Origin: PGZG01 sp046292765
GTDB taxonomy: Bacteria > Pseudomonadota > Gammaproteobacteria > Pseudomonadales > Alcanivoracaceae
DNA length: 64,000 nucleotides
Direction of reading: 5' to 3'
Assembly (NCBI GenBank): GCA_046292765.1
Contig: JBKBQA010000003.1
Location: 186,001 to 250,000 of the forward strand
The translations under genes and the position numbers were made by a program. Every line of letters starts with the position of its first letter. The first letter of the stretch is position 1. Below, piece after piece: positions 15,565 through 24,160 of the stretch. The notes under the pieces are model-generated. The model searched no databases, was not told the DNA's origin, and was given only the letters and a program-made list of their open reading frames with translations.

Positions 15565-18561
15565 ATGAACAGCAAACGATATTTCCTGATGGCATTGCCT
15601 GCACTGTTGTTGTGGCTGCTGGCGCTTCCTGTCCATGCTGCTGTCGAGGCCGGACGAATCCTGTTCGCGCGCGGCACAGTGGCAATCGTTGACCAGAGTG
15701 ATTCTGCTCGCGGTGCCGGTGTGGGTTCGGTTTTTTACGAGGGCGACCGTGTTGTTACTGGCAGCAACAGTATTGCCCAGTTGCGGTTGTCCGATGGGGC
15801 GCTAACGGCATTACGGTCCAATTCCAACTACCACATCCAGCGCCAGCGCTTTGATGAGGCCAATGACGTCTACGAGCAGGCGGGTCGTTTGGTGACCGGG
15901 TGGATGCGTTCCGTTACCGGCACCATCGGCGCCCGCCGTCCGGGCAATGTATCTCAGGGCACCTCAGTGGCGACTATCGGTATTCGCGGTACCGTCTATC
16001 AAGTTATCCATGTGCCAGAAAATGGTCTGCCGGAGTTCCCGAACCTGGAGCCGGGCACCTATATCTATCTCGAAGAAGGGCAGATTGAGATCAGTAACGA
16101 CGCCGGTTCGCGGCTGGTATCGCCTGGCCAGGTGGTGCGCGTGCGGGGAGCCAACATTGCGCCGGAGCTGGCGCCGGAATTCGCGGAGCTGTTCCAGTCC
16201 GAAACGGTTGCCAGATCCGGTGCTGGCGGTGGTGAAGATTTCGATCTCCGCGAGATCACAGACGATATTTCCGACGAGGTGTCTCGCACCATCGTTGATC
16301 GGGTCGACACCGCGGCGCCGCCGCCGTTTGTGCGGGTTGGCGGCATGAATGTTGCTGGCTACAGCTACTTTAACGGTGCGTCTGTCGACGAAGAGATGAT
16401 GTCATTCGGTGAAGTCGACGGCTATCGCTACGTAGACTCAGTGATTCTGCCATCATTTTATGACTACCGGCTTACCGCGAACGCAGGCCTGACCCCGCAG
16501 TGCTTGTCCTGTCGCTACAACGTACGAGATAGCAGTGGCAACATCGTTAGCGAGGTGTTTTGGGGCAAGTGGCTGATCGACCAGTATGTGATTGAGGAGG
16601 ATCTTGGTGGTGGCTTCTCTCCGGGTCCTTCGCCTACTGAAAACTGGCACTACGTGTTCGGTAGCAATCTTGTGGTTGGCGAACAGGTAGACCGGTTTGG
16701 TGTTCCATCGTTTGATCTCGGTCTTACCGGCACCTATCGCTACAACTATGTGCCGGGCTCGGCCCTGTTTTCTAGTATTGATGGCGGCAACCTCAACCTG
16801 AACAGTGGTCAGGTGACGGTGAACTTCGGTCACAATCTGCTCAAGGCAGAGATGGTGTTCAGCGGTGGCATGCTGAGTGGCAACACCACCGTCCATGGTC
16901 AGGGTTACATCAAGGATTTGTACGACTTCGGCATTGATGTCACCAGCAACGATAGTGAGGACTACTATTTCTACGGCTCCTTCAAGGGCGGCTTCGTTGG
17001 TGATGGCGGAGAAGGACTCCTGACGGGGTTCAACCTGGTTTATGGCACTGAGGTTCCTCTTGCGGATTATTTCGGCACCGCCGTGTTTCAGCAGGGCAAT
17101 CCGGCCGTGTTTGGCTATCAGGGGCTAAGTGGGCTGCGCTTTGGTGACAATGCGGATATCGGGCGTATCGCACCGTCCAATATGCTGATGTTTGCGGCGC
17201 AGAACAACGTCATGATGCCGTACCTGGTGACTTACATCGATGGCGCTGGCAACGTAAAGGTGGTGGAAGCGACTGCCGAAACGACCAGCGGACTTGAATT
17301 TGACTATTATGAAATCCTCGATGCTAATGAGTCGCCGCTCGTCAAGGTGATTTGGGGTGTCTGGAGCTCCCCGGATTTTGAAGTGACGTCTGGCGGCTCG
17401 CCTGTGACGTCATCTGCAGACTGGCACTTTATGATCTCAACTAATCCCATGACGCTTTCTCAGGTGGGGCAGCTGGTTGGGTCGTATCAGTATCTGTATG
17501 TTGGCGGCACCCCTATCGCCGGGAATATGGGCGGTGAGTTGGTGATCGACTATGGCGCCATCTCGGTGAACTTCGCTGACATGACCATGGATATTGAGCT
17601 TGCGTTTACCAGCGAGGATTTTGTCTCCGGGTTCGGCTCGGTAGCCGGTTTCTATGGCAGTGGTATTGGCTTGTCGGGTGATTTTGTCGGCACTATTTCC
17701 GGCGAGTTTGTTGGGCCGGATGCTGTCGGCATTATCAGCGCAATTGATCTTGAGACGCTTGATGGTCTTGAGCAATATCTCGGCATGGCGCTTTTTGATC
17801 GCCAGTCCGGGCAGCAGCCCCCCGACTCACCGTTCGGCGGCATGAGTATTTTCCAAGAGGGCAGTTTTACGAAGGTGAAGGGATACATAGACCCGGCGGA
17901 CATGTATATCGGCGGGAGCGGCGGAGACATTTTCCCGGTGGACGTTGACTTTTACGACTCGAGCCTGGGGTACAACTATTACGCCTACTCGCAGTTTGCA
18001 GCCGAGCCTCTCGGTGCCTCCCTCGGTCAGTACGAGGTGTTGGATGGCACCGGCAACGTGACCTCCGAGGTGTACTGGGGTATCTGGGATCAGGGCACCT
18101 ATTTTGCGGGCAATGACTTTGACACCCTGACGCCTGGTGGTGGCTGGCACTACATGATTGCCACCAATACGCTTAATGAGTCGCAGCTGTCGTCGCTGGG
18201 TCTGTCGGGCTCTTACGTTTACAGCTATGCAGGCGGCACGGCGCTGACAGAATACTTCGACGGTCAGACGGTTCTGCTGCAGGCAACTTCGCAGGTTGAG
18301 GTCGACTTTACCAATTTCGATGTGCAGGTGGATCTGGCTGTGATCGGTGGCGGATTCACCAACCTCAATGGCACCGGCACGATCAGCGACCTGTACTCGA
18401 CTGGCATTTTCCTCCTCGATTCAGTCGATTCCATGGGCACCGGTCGGATTAACGGTGCCTTCGCCGGGGCTGCTGCTGAGGCCCTGCTCAGCACCATCGT
18501 TCTGGATTACAATACCGAATCGTATTACGGCACGGCACTGTTCGAGCAGATCGTTCCCTGA
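15565..18561 (+). CDS. Exported FecR-domain protein with three C-terminal beta repeats
   Basis: 998 residues with GGAGG before the ATG. Signal peptide LLLWLLALPVHA, then a FecR domain at about 50-195 nearly parallel to the shorter paralogue (VATIGIRGTVYQVIHVPE). Three tandem repeats of the unit seen once in the first copy follow, at about 250-510, 525-745 and 760-998. Each has a WG(K/V/I)W core, a W-H-(Y/F)-(V/M) turn, a (Y)xYxxGGTxL-type strand and an end motif (YFGTAVF, YLGMALF, YYGTALF). The repeats differ clearly in sequence, so the expansion is not recent. Likely a secreted or surface protein served by the upstream barrel. It could be an adhesin or ligand binder; no substrate is evident. 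Confidence 0.75.
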   Translation: MNSKRYFLMALPALLLWLLALPVHAAVEAGRILFARGTVAIVDQSDSARGAGVGSVFYEGDRVVTGSNSIAQLRLSDGALTALRSNSNYHIQRQRFDEANDVYEQAGRLVTGWMRSVTGTIGARRPGNVSQGTSVATIGIRGTVYQVIHVPENGLPEFPNLEPGTYIYLEEGQIEISNDAGSRLVSPGQVVRVRGANIAPELAPEFAELFQSETVARSGAGGGEDFDLREITDDISDEVSRTIVDRVDTAAPPPFVRVGGMNVAGYSYFNGASVDEEMMSFGEVDGYRYVDSVILPSFYDYRLTANAGLTPQCLSCRYNVRDSSGNIVSEVFWGKWLIDQYVIEEDLGGGFSPGPSPTENWHYVFGSNLVVGEQVDRFGVPSFDLGLTGTYRYNYVPGSALFSSIDGGNLNLNSGQVTVNFGHNLLKAEMVFSGGMLSGNTTVHGQGYIKDLYDFGIDVTSNDSEDYYFYGSFKGGFVGDGGEGLLTGFNLVYGTEVPLADYFGTAVFQQGNPAVFGYQGLSGLRFGDNADIGRIAPSNMLMFAAQNNVMMPYLVTYIDGAGNVKVVEATAETTSGLEFDYYEILDANESPLVKVIWGVWSSPDFEVTSGGSPVTSSADWHFMISTNPMTLSQVGQLVGSYQYLYVGGTPIAGNMGGELVIDYGAISVNFADMTMDIELAFTSEDFVSGFGSVAGFYGSGIGLSGDFVGTISGEFVGPDAVGIISAIDLETLDGLEQYLGMALFDRQSGQQPPDSPFGGMSIFQEGSFTKVKGYIDPADMYIGGSGGDIFPVDVDFYDSSLGYNYYAYSQFAAEPLGASLGQYEVLDGTGNVTSEVYWGIWDQGTYFAGNDFDTLTPGGGWHYMIATNTLNESQLSSLGLSGSYVYSYAGGTALTEYFDGQTVLLQATSQVEVDFTNFDVQVDLAVIGGGFTNLNGTGTISDLYSTGIFLLDSVDSMGTGRINGAFAGAAAEALLSTIVLDYNTESYYGTALFEQIVP

Positions 18562-18569
18562 TGGAAGAC

Positions 18570-18598
18570 GACCGGGTGATCGCAGTGATCACCCGGTC
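18570..18598. terminator. Bidirectional hairpin between convergent genes
   Basis: A perfect 12-bp stem (GACCGGGTGATC and its reverse complement) with a five-base loop lies 8 bases after the FecR gene. It includes the last codons of the convergent methyltransferase. There is no T run on either side, so termination efficiency is uncertain. Confidence 0.5.
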
Positions 18599-19242
18599 AC
18601 ACCCCCCTCGTTATTCCTCCGCATCAACGTGACGTTGTCTTGCCGGGCCGCCATTGTCAGCGCGTGCTGAGCGACTAGCCACTGGAATGTCCGTTCGCGA
18701 TAGAAGCAGACATGAGTCGGGTCGCGAGCGTAGTGCCAGCGCGAAAAATCGATATGGTCGTCCAGCTGGCTGGTCATAATGGCCAGCCATCCACCGGGCT
18801 TGACCAGATTTGTGAGTGTTGCCATATCCCGATCCGGGTGGTGAAAGTGTTCCACCACTTCGGTGCAGGTCACGAAGTCATACTGTCGATTCAAAACAGT
18901 GGTGTCAGGCGCGTATAGCGGGTCATACAGCCACATTTTGTGGCCACGTTCTTCCAGCATCCGTGCCAGCGCCGGGCCCGGGCCGCAACCGAAATCGAGC
19001 CCTTCGCTGTTGTTGTTCAGGCGGGAGCAGAGCGGCGTCGCCAGCTGATCGAGAAAGCGCCGATAACCCGGATCGTTGGGATCGTTCTGATGCAGGCTGT
19101 AATGGGCCTGTTCGTCGGCAGGCGCTGGTCGCTGCGCCGGGTCGACAAAGGTCAGTTCGCAGCGGCTGCAACGAAAGTAATCGCGGCCATGGGCACTGGC
19201 AAAAGCAATGCAGTCGAGGAAGTGGCACAGGGGACATTTCAT
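18589..19242 (-). CDS. Zinc-ribbon class I SAM-dependent methyltransferase
   Basis: 217 residues. An N-terminal four-Cys zinc ribbon (KCPLC...FRCSRC) precedes a methyltransferase domain with LDFGCGPGPALARML as the SAM motif, DFVTCTEVVEHFHHPDRDM and LVKPGGWLAIMTS. This matches the Methyltransf_23-type proteins; the substrate is unknown. ATG 19242 is preferred because the zinc ribbon follows immediately; a 22-residue upstream extension is unlikely. Convergent with the long FecR protein gene. The tRNA-Arg gene lies upstream on the same strand with its own terminator. Confidence 0.8.
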   Translation of the reverse strand: MKCPLCHFLDCIAFASAHGRDYFRCSRCELTFVDPAQRPAPADEQAHYSLHQNDPNDPGYRRFLDQLATPLCSRLNNNSEGLDFGCGPGPALARMLEERGHKMWLYDPLYAPDTTVLNRQYDFVTCTEVVEHFHHPDRDMATLTNLVKPGGWLAIMTSQLDDHIDFSRWHYARDPTHVCFYRERTFQWLVAQHALTMAARQDNVTLMRRNNEGGVTG

Positions 19243-19298
19243 AACCCCATGATAGCGTGCCGCGAAGGGCCGGCAATCCAGGGTGCATAAAAAGCAAA

Positions 19299-19317
19299 AA
19301 GGCCGCATTGCGGCCTT
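19299..19317 (-). terminator. Terminator after tRNA-Arg
   Basis: AAGGCCGC and its complement flank a three-base loop, followed in the minus-strand direction by a T-rich tract (TTTTTGCTTTTT). It lies about 9 bases past the tRNA 3' end and upstream of the methyltransferase. Confidence 0.65.
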
Positions 19318-19325
19318 CCTTCATT

Positions 19326-19402
19326 TGGCGCACCCGACAGGATTTGAACCTGTGACCCCTGCCTTCGGAGGGCAGTACTCTATCCAGCTGAGCTACGGGT
19401 GC
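19326..19402 (-). tRNA. tRNA-Arg (anticodon CCG)
   Basis: A 77-nt cloverleaf on the minus strand with encoded CCA. The acceptor pair is GCACCCG/CGGGTGC and the D arm GCTC...GAGT. The anticodon stem CTGCC/GGCAG encloses the loop CTCCGAA, which gives anticodon CCG and reads CGG codons. The T arm contains GGTTCGAATCC. Confidence 0.95.
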
Positions 19403-19775
19403 TGAAAATCGTCATCTTGTTGAGATCGGCAACTGCCCGACCTTTTTGCGGTGCCTTGCACCGCCGTACTCCCCTTCGCTGCGCTTCGGGTCCGGCCCCC
19501 GCGCTGCATCGCGGGAGCGTACCGCCGGGCGAAGCGGGGCTTCGCTTGATCCGGCTCCACCCAGCCGAGCTACGGGTGCGTGCTGGGCCGCGAATAATAG
19601 CGGCTTTACGCGCACAGCGTCCACCGCCGGGGTTGAAAATCCGGGGGGTGGACGTATCCTTGGCGGGCACTGTCTCTTGCGGGTTTCCGGCAGTGCCGGG
19701 GATTTCCCTGCTCCAGGGCCGGTTCAACCGGTGCGAAACGAGCCCGCTCTGGCATCTTTGGAGCGGAGCAGTCGA
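19403..19775. other. Gene-free stretch with partial tRNA-Arg copy
   Basis: 373 bases between tRNA-Arg and gdx with no convincing gene. At 19561-19579 a 19-base segment repeats the 5' end of tRNA-Arg with one mismatch. Between the two copies lies a GC-rich palindromic stretch (GCGGTGCCTTGCACCGC; also GGCGAAGCGGGGCTTCGC). The tract upstream of gdx has a CCGGTTCAACCGG hairpin. I looked for a guanidine riboswitch and could not recognise one. Confidence 0.5.
19561..19579 (-). repeat. Partial duplicate of tRNA-Arg 5' end
   Basis: 18 of 19 bases match the first 19 bases of the tRNA-Arg gene at 19384-19402, in the same orientation. The rest of the tRNA is absent. Such fragments commonly mark old integration events at tRNA genes, or a failed tandem duplication. 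Confidence 0.6.
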
Positions 19776-20099
19776 ATGTCCATCTACTGGATTGTGCTTT
19801 TCTGTGCCGTGGCGGTGGAGATCGCCTGGGCGCTGTCGATGAAATGGGTTTACTTGCAGCCCGGCGCCTCGTCGGTGTCGGCGGTGATCGTGCTGACTGT
19901 CCTCAATATCCTGTTGTTGTCCTGGGCCATGCGCGGGTTGCCGGTGGGCACTGCCTACGCGGTCTGGACTGGTCTTGGGGCGGTCGGCGTGGCACTGTTC
20001 GGGGTGCTGCTGTTCAAGGACCCGGTGTCGCTGTCGCGCTTCTTTTTTATGGCGCTGATAGCCCTTGGTGTCATCGGACTGAAGTTCTCAGCGGCCTGA
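19776..20099 (+). CDS. gdx: SMR-family guanidinium exporter Gdx
   Basis: 107 residues with four membrane helices. The essential Glu of the first helix is in VAVEIAWALSMK, and the block WAMRGLPVGTAYAVWTGLGAVG is characteristic of the Gdx (SugE) branch rather than the EmrE drug-export branch. It exports guanidinium ion in exchange for protons. ATG 19776 gives the exact family length. No riboswitch of a known guanidine class was recognised upstream, although this branch is often guanidine-regulated. Confidence 0.9.
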   Translation: MSIYWIVLFCAVAVEIAWALSMKWVYLQPGASSVSAVIVLTVLNILLLSWAMRGLPVGTAYAVWTGLGAVGVALFGVLLFKDPVSLSRFFFMALIALGVIGLKFSAA

Positions 20100-20237
20100 T
20101 TTTACAAAGTTTTCCAGCAGTGCAACGGAGTGCTGGCTAAGCTGGTGATTGGCCGGCCTGCGCAAGGCGGAGTTGTGTTGTCCCGCGCTGTCTGCAAAGG
20201 CCAGCCTCGTTTTTCCTTCCGGTCATGGAGAGATCGT

Positions 20238-20933
20238 GTGCGAATTGCCTATCTGGAAGATGATGCCGCTCAGGCGGAATTGATCCGTCACTGGCTGACC
20301 GATGCGGGTCACAGCTGCAGCCATTGCAGCAATGGCCGTGACCTGATGAGCCTGCTTCGCCGCGACAGCTTCGACCTGCTACTACTCGATTGGGAGGTGC
20401 CGGATATGTCCGGGGTCAGCGTCCTCGAAGAGGTGCGTGGTGCCGGCAACCGCATTCCGGTGTTGTTCGCTACCCAGCGCGATGACGAGGCCTCCATTGT
20501 TGGTGCCCTTGGCAAGGGTGCAGACGATTACATGGTCAAGCCGGTCAAGCAGGCCGAGCTACTGGCCCGCATCTCCGCCCTCGGCCGCCGGGCTGGCATC
20601 GAGGATGCCGCGCAGGAAGAGACCTTCACCCTTGGCCCCTGGCAGATCGACCGGGCGCGCCGGACCATTACTGTGGATGGAGCGCCGGCGAAGCTGACCG
20701 ACAAGGACTTCGAGCTGGCCAGCTACCTGTTCCAGAATGTTGGCAAGCTGCTGTCCCGTGGTCATTTGCTGGAAAAGGTCTGGGGCATCATGACCCCGAT
20801 TGAATCCCGGACCGTGGATGTCCATGTCAGCCGGATCCGCCGCAGCCTCCATATCCGGCCGGAGCAGGGCTACCGGATCAAGACCGTCTACCAGCACGGC
20901 TACCGGCTTGAGCCGGTCAATGGTCCAGCCTGA
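20238..20933 (+). CDS. OmpR/PhoB-type response regulator
   Basis: 231 residues. Receiver domain at 1-115 with the acidic pocket EDD (7-9), phosphoacceptor Asp51 in LLLLDWEVP and the conserved Lys near 101 (MVKPVK). A winged-helix DNA-binding domain follows (LTDKDFELASYLFQNVGKLLSRGHLLEKVWG, VDVHVSRIRRSL, YRIKTVYQHGYRLE). The GTG at 20238 has GGAG 7 bases upstream and starts the family-typical VRIAYLEDD; upstream in-frame sequence is not protein-like. The next gene, 75 bases downstream, is a CHASE2 histidine kinase, the likely partner. Confidence 0.9.
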   Translation: MRIAYLEDDAAQAELIRHWLTDAGHSCSHCSNGRDLMSLLRRDSFDLLLLDWEVPDMSGVSVLEEVRGAGNRIPVLFATQRDDEASIVGALGKGADDYMVKPVKQAELLARISALGRRAGIEDAAQEETFTLGPWQIDRARRTITVDGAPAKLTDKDFELASYLFQNVGKLLSRGHLLEKVWGIMTPIESRTVDVHVSRIRRSLHIRPEQGYRIKTVYQHGYRLEPVNGPA

Positions 20934-21008
20934 TCTACCAAAGGCATTGCAATCCCCACCGGTTTAGCAAAGATAGGGAAATCGTCTGAACCGGAAAGGA
21001 CTCCGCCC

Positions 21009-23567
21009 TTGGCTGATCCGCTGTTAAGGCACCATCTTCGTCGCTTCCATCTGGAGCATCTGGCCAGCACCCTGTTGCTGGCCGGGTTCTGTATCGCCCT
21101 CTCCCTGAGCCAGGCTCTCGCGCCCCTTGATCAGCGCATCTACGACCGTCTGGTGGCGTCCGGCGGCTCGGAGCCGGATCCGTCCATCCTGCTGGTGATG
21201 ATTGATGAGTACAGCCTGCGCGAGTTCGGCCGCTGGCCGTGGGACCGGGCCATCCACGCGCGCCTGATTGAGCAGCTGCACCATCAGGACGCCCGGGCAG
21301 TGATCTATGACCTGTTGCTGTCCGAACCCGACACCCTTCGACCGGAGAGCGATCAGGATCTGGCGCGGGCAATTGCAGATCACGGCCGGGTATATCTGCC
21401 GGTCCATGTGGAGCAGCTTCGCGGCGGCCAACTGATCGAAGCCCTGCCCTGGCGCCAGTTTGCCGAGGCCGCTCATCGTCTTGGCCATGTCGATCTGGTG
21501 CGCGATGAGGATGGGCTGGTGCGCAGCCTGTGGCTGCGCTCCGGGGTTGCACAGGCGTTCTGGCCGCACATCGCGCTGGCGGTGCTGGAGGATGAGGAGC
21601 CACTACAGGCGCTGGCTTACCAAAGACGCAGTCGCGGCCAGAGCGGGGCCAGGGTGGCGATGCGGGAACATCCGCGCGGCATCCCGTTTGCACGGGTGGA
21701 CTATCCACGGGTATCCGCAGCGGATGTGATTTCCGGGCGGGTACCGGCCCCGTTGCTGGCAGGCAGGATTGTGTTGGTGGGGTCTTCGGTGGAGTCGCTT
21801 GGCGATCTGGTGCTGACGCCGCTATCGCCTGAGTTGCGGGTGCCGGGGGTCGAGATTCATGCCCGGGTACTGGATGCGCTGATGCAGGGTCGTCTGATTG
21901 AAACCCTGTCGCCATTGGCGACGGTGTTGCTGGGCCTGATGGTGGCACTGTTGGCACCGTTGTGGCTGCCGTTCCTCCGTCCCGGGTGGACGCTGCCGTT
22001 GCTGGCCGGCCTGCTGCTGGGCGCCCTGACGCTGAGTGCGCTGTTGATGCAGTTCGCCCAGCTCTGGTGGCCTCCGGCGGCGGCGATGCTGACAGTGCTG
22101 GTGGCGGGGCCGCTTTGGACCTGGCGCCGACTGGAGTACAGCCTCGACTATATGAGGCGGATGGCGAACAGACTGACGCGCGCCGGTGAGCAGGGTGGTC
22201 GGCTGGCCCAGCCGGCGGCGATGGAGCCGCTGTTGCGGATGTTCAAAGTGCTGCCGCTGAAAGCCTGGCGTCTGGAGAATCGACGTCTTGGTCAGCTCCA
22301 GTCGGGTGGAGCCAGGGTCGAGGATCAGGCCTGGCAGGGGCAGTCCGCGCGCCACTATCCGTTTTTGCGCGGTGACGAGGAAATGGAGCTGAGTCTGCTC
22401 TGGGCCACGCCAACGGACGCGGACCAGCTTGAGGCCGTGGTGCGGGCCATGGTCGGGCGGGTGTCTGCGCCAGCGCCGGTCCGGGGGGCGGCATTCCGGG
22501 CGGTGGCGGCGATGGTTGACGCCATTGGTATGGTCGAGCGTCGCCAGCGGGGCCTGACCCGGGCGCTGTTTGCCAGTCTTACCAGGCTGGATCAGGGCAT
22601 GCTGCTGGCAGATGCTTGTGGTGAGGTGCTGCTGGCAAATCCACGTTTGCAAGCGCTGTTACACATTGATGGCCGTCCGCTGAACGGCTGGCATGTGCTG
22701 GATCTGGCTCGCGATCTTGGCATGGAATCTGACGCCTGGACTGCCCTGATCGGGTGCGCCTGTGGTCGCGGCCGGGCCGAGCATTATCTCACCGGGCGAC
22801 AGGGCGAAGCGCTGCTGTTGACCCTGCGACGGGTGGAGGCAGGCGGCCAGATCGGTCAGGTGCTGATGATTGAGCTGGCGGATATCACCGAGCAGGTGCA
22901 TGTCCGGCGGACCCGCTCGGAGCTGCTCCACTTTCTGTCCCATGACCTGCGTTCGCCGATGATTTCGATCCTCGCCCTGACCGAGAAGGCGCGTCAGTCC
23001 GAGCGGCCGATGCCCGCCAATTTCCTTGACCAGGTTGATGTTCATGCCCGCCGCAACCTGGGCGTGGCAGAGCAGTTCCTGCAGCTGATCCGGGTGGAAT
23101 CGCTGGAACGCCTGGAAATGATCGAGCTCGATATGCTGCCGGTGGTGGAGAGCGCGGTGGACCGGGTCGGCCCGGACGCCCGGCAGGCCGACGTGCAGGT
23201 GCGTTTCGACTACCGTAGCGATGAACCGGTGTGGGTGCGCGGCAACCACGAGCTGCTGGAGCGGTTGCTGATCAACCTGATTGGCAATGCGGTGCGCCAC
23301 AGCGTCGCCGGCAGCTCGGTGGATGTGCGCCTGTTTTGTCGGGACGGGGAAGTCTGCTGCGAGGTGCGCGACCGGGGCGACGGCATCGCCCCCGAGCGGC
23401 AGGCGGGCCTGTTTGATCGCCTGCAGGATAATGGCAAGGGGCTGGGTTTGCGCTTTGTCGGTCTGGTCGCCCGTCGCCACGGCGGAAGGATGATGCTGGA
23501 AAGCAGCCCCGGGGAGGGCAGCCGGTTCACCCTCGCTTTACCGTTGCTGGTGTTGGATGAGCTGTAA
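21009..23567 (+). CDS. CHASE2-domain sensor histidine kinase
   Basis: About 852 residues. A first membrane helix (20-40) precedes a periplasmic CHASE2 domain (about 45-290: ILLVMIDEYSLREFGRWPWDR, ADVISGRVPAPLLAGRIVLVGSSVESLGD). Three membrane helices lie between about 298 and 368. A PAS-like part runs to about 620, then the dimerisation H box FLSHDLRSP (His near 644), the N box LLINLIGNAVRHS near 755, and G boxes GDGIAPE and GKGLGLRFVGLV. The start is TTG 21009, behind AAGGA, because no ATG precedes the first helix. It probably phosphorylates the regulator at 20238. CHASE2 and FecR proteins often occur as neighbours, so a link to the FecR genes is possible but unproven. Confidence 0.87.
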   Translation: MADPLLRHHLRRFHLEHLASTLLLAGFCIALSLSQALAPLDQRIYDRLVASGGSEPDPSILLVMIDEYSLREFGRWPWDRAIHARLIEQLHHQDARAVIYDLLLSEPDTLRPESDQDLARAIADHGRVYLPVHVEQLRGGQLIEALPWRQFAEAAHRLGHVDLVRDEDGLVRSLWLRSGVAQAFWPHIALAVLEDEEPLQALAYQRRSRGQSGARVAMREHPRGIPFARVDYPRVSAADVISGRVPAPLLAGRIVLVGSSVESLGDLVLTPLSPELRVPGVEIHARVLDALMQGRLIETLSPLATVLLGLMVALLAPLWLPFLRPGWTLPLLAGLLLGALTLSALLMQFAQLWWPPAAAMLTVLVAGPLWTWRRLEYSLDYMRRMANRLTRAGEQGGRLAQPAAMEPLLRMFKVLPLKAWRLENRRLGQLQSGGARVEDQAWQGQSARHYPFLRGDEEMELSLLWATPTDADQLEAVVRAMVGRVSAPAPVRGAAFRAVAAMVDAIGMVERRQRGLTRALFASLTRLDQGMLLADACGEVLLANPRLQALLHIDGRPLNGWHVLDLARDLGMESDAWTALIGCACGRGRAEHYLTGRQGEALLLTLRRVEAGGQIGQVLMIELADITEQVHVRRTRSELLHFLSHDLRSPMISILALTEKARQSERPMPANFLDQVDVHARRNLGVAEQFLQLIRVESLERLEMIELDMLPVVESAVDRVGPDARQADVQVRFDYRSDEPVWVRGNHELLERLLINLIGNAVRHSVAGSSVDVRLFCRDGEVCCEVRDRGDGIAPERQAGLFDRLQDNGKGLGLRFVGLVARRHGGRMMLESSPGEGSRFTLALPLLVLDEL

Positions 23568-23584
23568 TCCCCACGCGGCGTGGG

Positions 23585-23590
23585 TATAAT
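23585..23590 (+). promoter_or_regulatory. -10 element upstream of cytochrome c5 gene
   Basis: A perfect TATAAT lies 47 bases before the GTG start of the cytochrome gene. TGTAAT, 16 bases upstream of it, could serve as a weak -35. Confidence 0.4.
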
Positions 23591-23636
23591 GCGCTCCGAC
23601 CACGGCTCCGGCCGCCCGTATGAAGAGGTAATCACC

Positions 23637-24092
23637 GTGAAAAAGCTGTTTGTGACCGCTGCGCTGTCCGCCCTGCTGGCCTCCGGCGCTGTTCTGGCCA
23701 AGAGCACCAAAGAGATTTCCCCACACGCCTTTGGCGAGCGCTCCACCTTCAGCGAGCGCGCCATTGCTGAGCGTATTCGTCCGGTTGGCTCGGTGTGCGT
23801 CGAGGGCGAAGAATGCGGCGCGCCGGCCGCTGCTCAGGTAGCCGCTGGCCCGCGTGCCGGTGATGCCGTTTACAACACTGCCTGTGTGGCCTGTCACGCC
23901 AGCGGCGCCGCCGGCGCCCCGATCACCGGCGACCAGGCCGCCTGGAGCCCGCGCATTGGCAAGGGCGTTGCCACGCTGGTGAAGAACTCCATCAACGGTA
24001 TCAACGCCATGCCGCCGAAGGGCATGTGCATGGATTGCTCCGATGACGAGATCAAGGCCGCCGTCGAGTACATGGTTGAGCGCAGCCGTTGA
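23637..24092 (+). CDS. Cytochrome c5 family periplasmic protein
   Basis: 151 residues. Signal peptide KKLFVTAALSALLASGAVLA, then a linker and one class I cytochrome c domain. The heme-binding motif is CVACH with the axial Met in NAMPPKGMC, and an extra Cys pair (CMDC) is typical of c5-type cytochromes. A soluble electron carrier in the periplasm. The GTG at 23637 is used because AGAGG stands 8 bases upstream and the signal peptide follows; no ATG fits. A good terminator follows at 24114. Confidence 0.92.
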   Translation: MKKLFVTAALSALLASGAVLAKSTKEISPHAFGERSTFSERAIAERIRPVGSVCVEGEECGAPAAAQVAAGPRAGDAVYNTACVACHASGAAGAPITGDQAAWSPRIGKGVATLVKNSINGINAMPPKGMCMDCSDDEIKAAVEYMVERSR

Positions 24093-24113
24093 TCGCACTG
24101 CTGGAATGAAAAA

Positions 24114-24139
24114 GGGGCGCTGCGGCGCCCCTTTTTTTG
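24114..24139 (+). terminator. Rho-independent terminator after cytochrome c5
   Basis: Stem GGGGCGC/GCGCCCC with a small loop followed by seven T, and A residues before the stem, so it may act in both directions between the convergent cytochrome and rep genes. Confidence 0.85.
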
Positions 24140-24160
24140 ATCGAGCAAAACACGCAGTGC

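Noticed and set aside
19630..19775. Guanidine riboswitch upstream of gdx
   Set aside because: I found short hairpins but not the paired ACGR loops of the class II type or conserved blocks of other classes.
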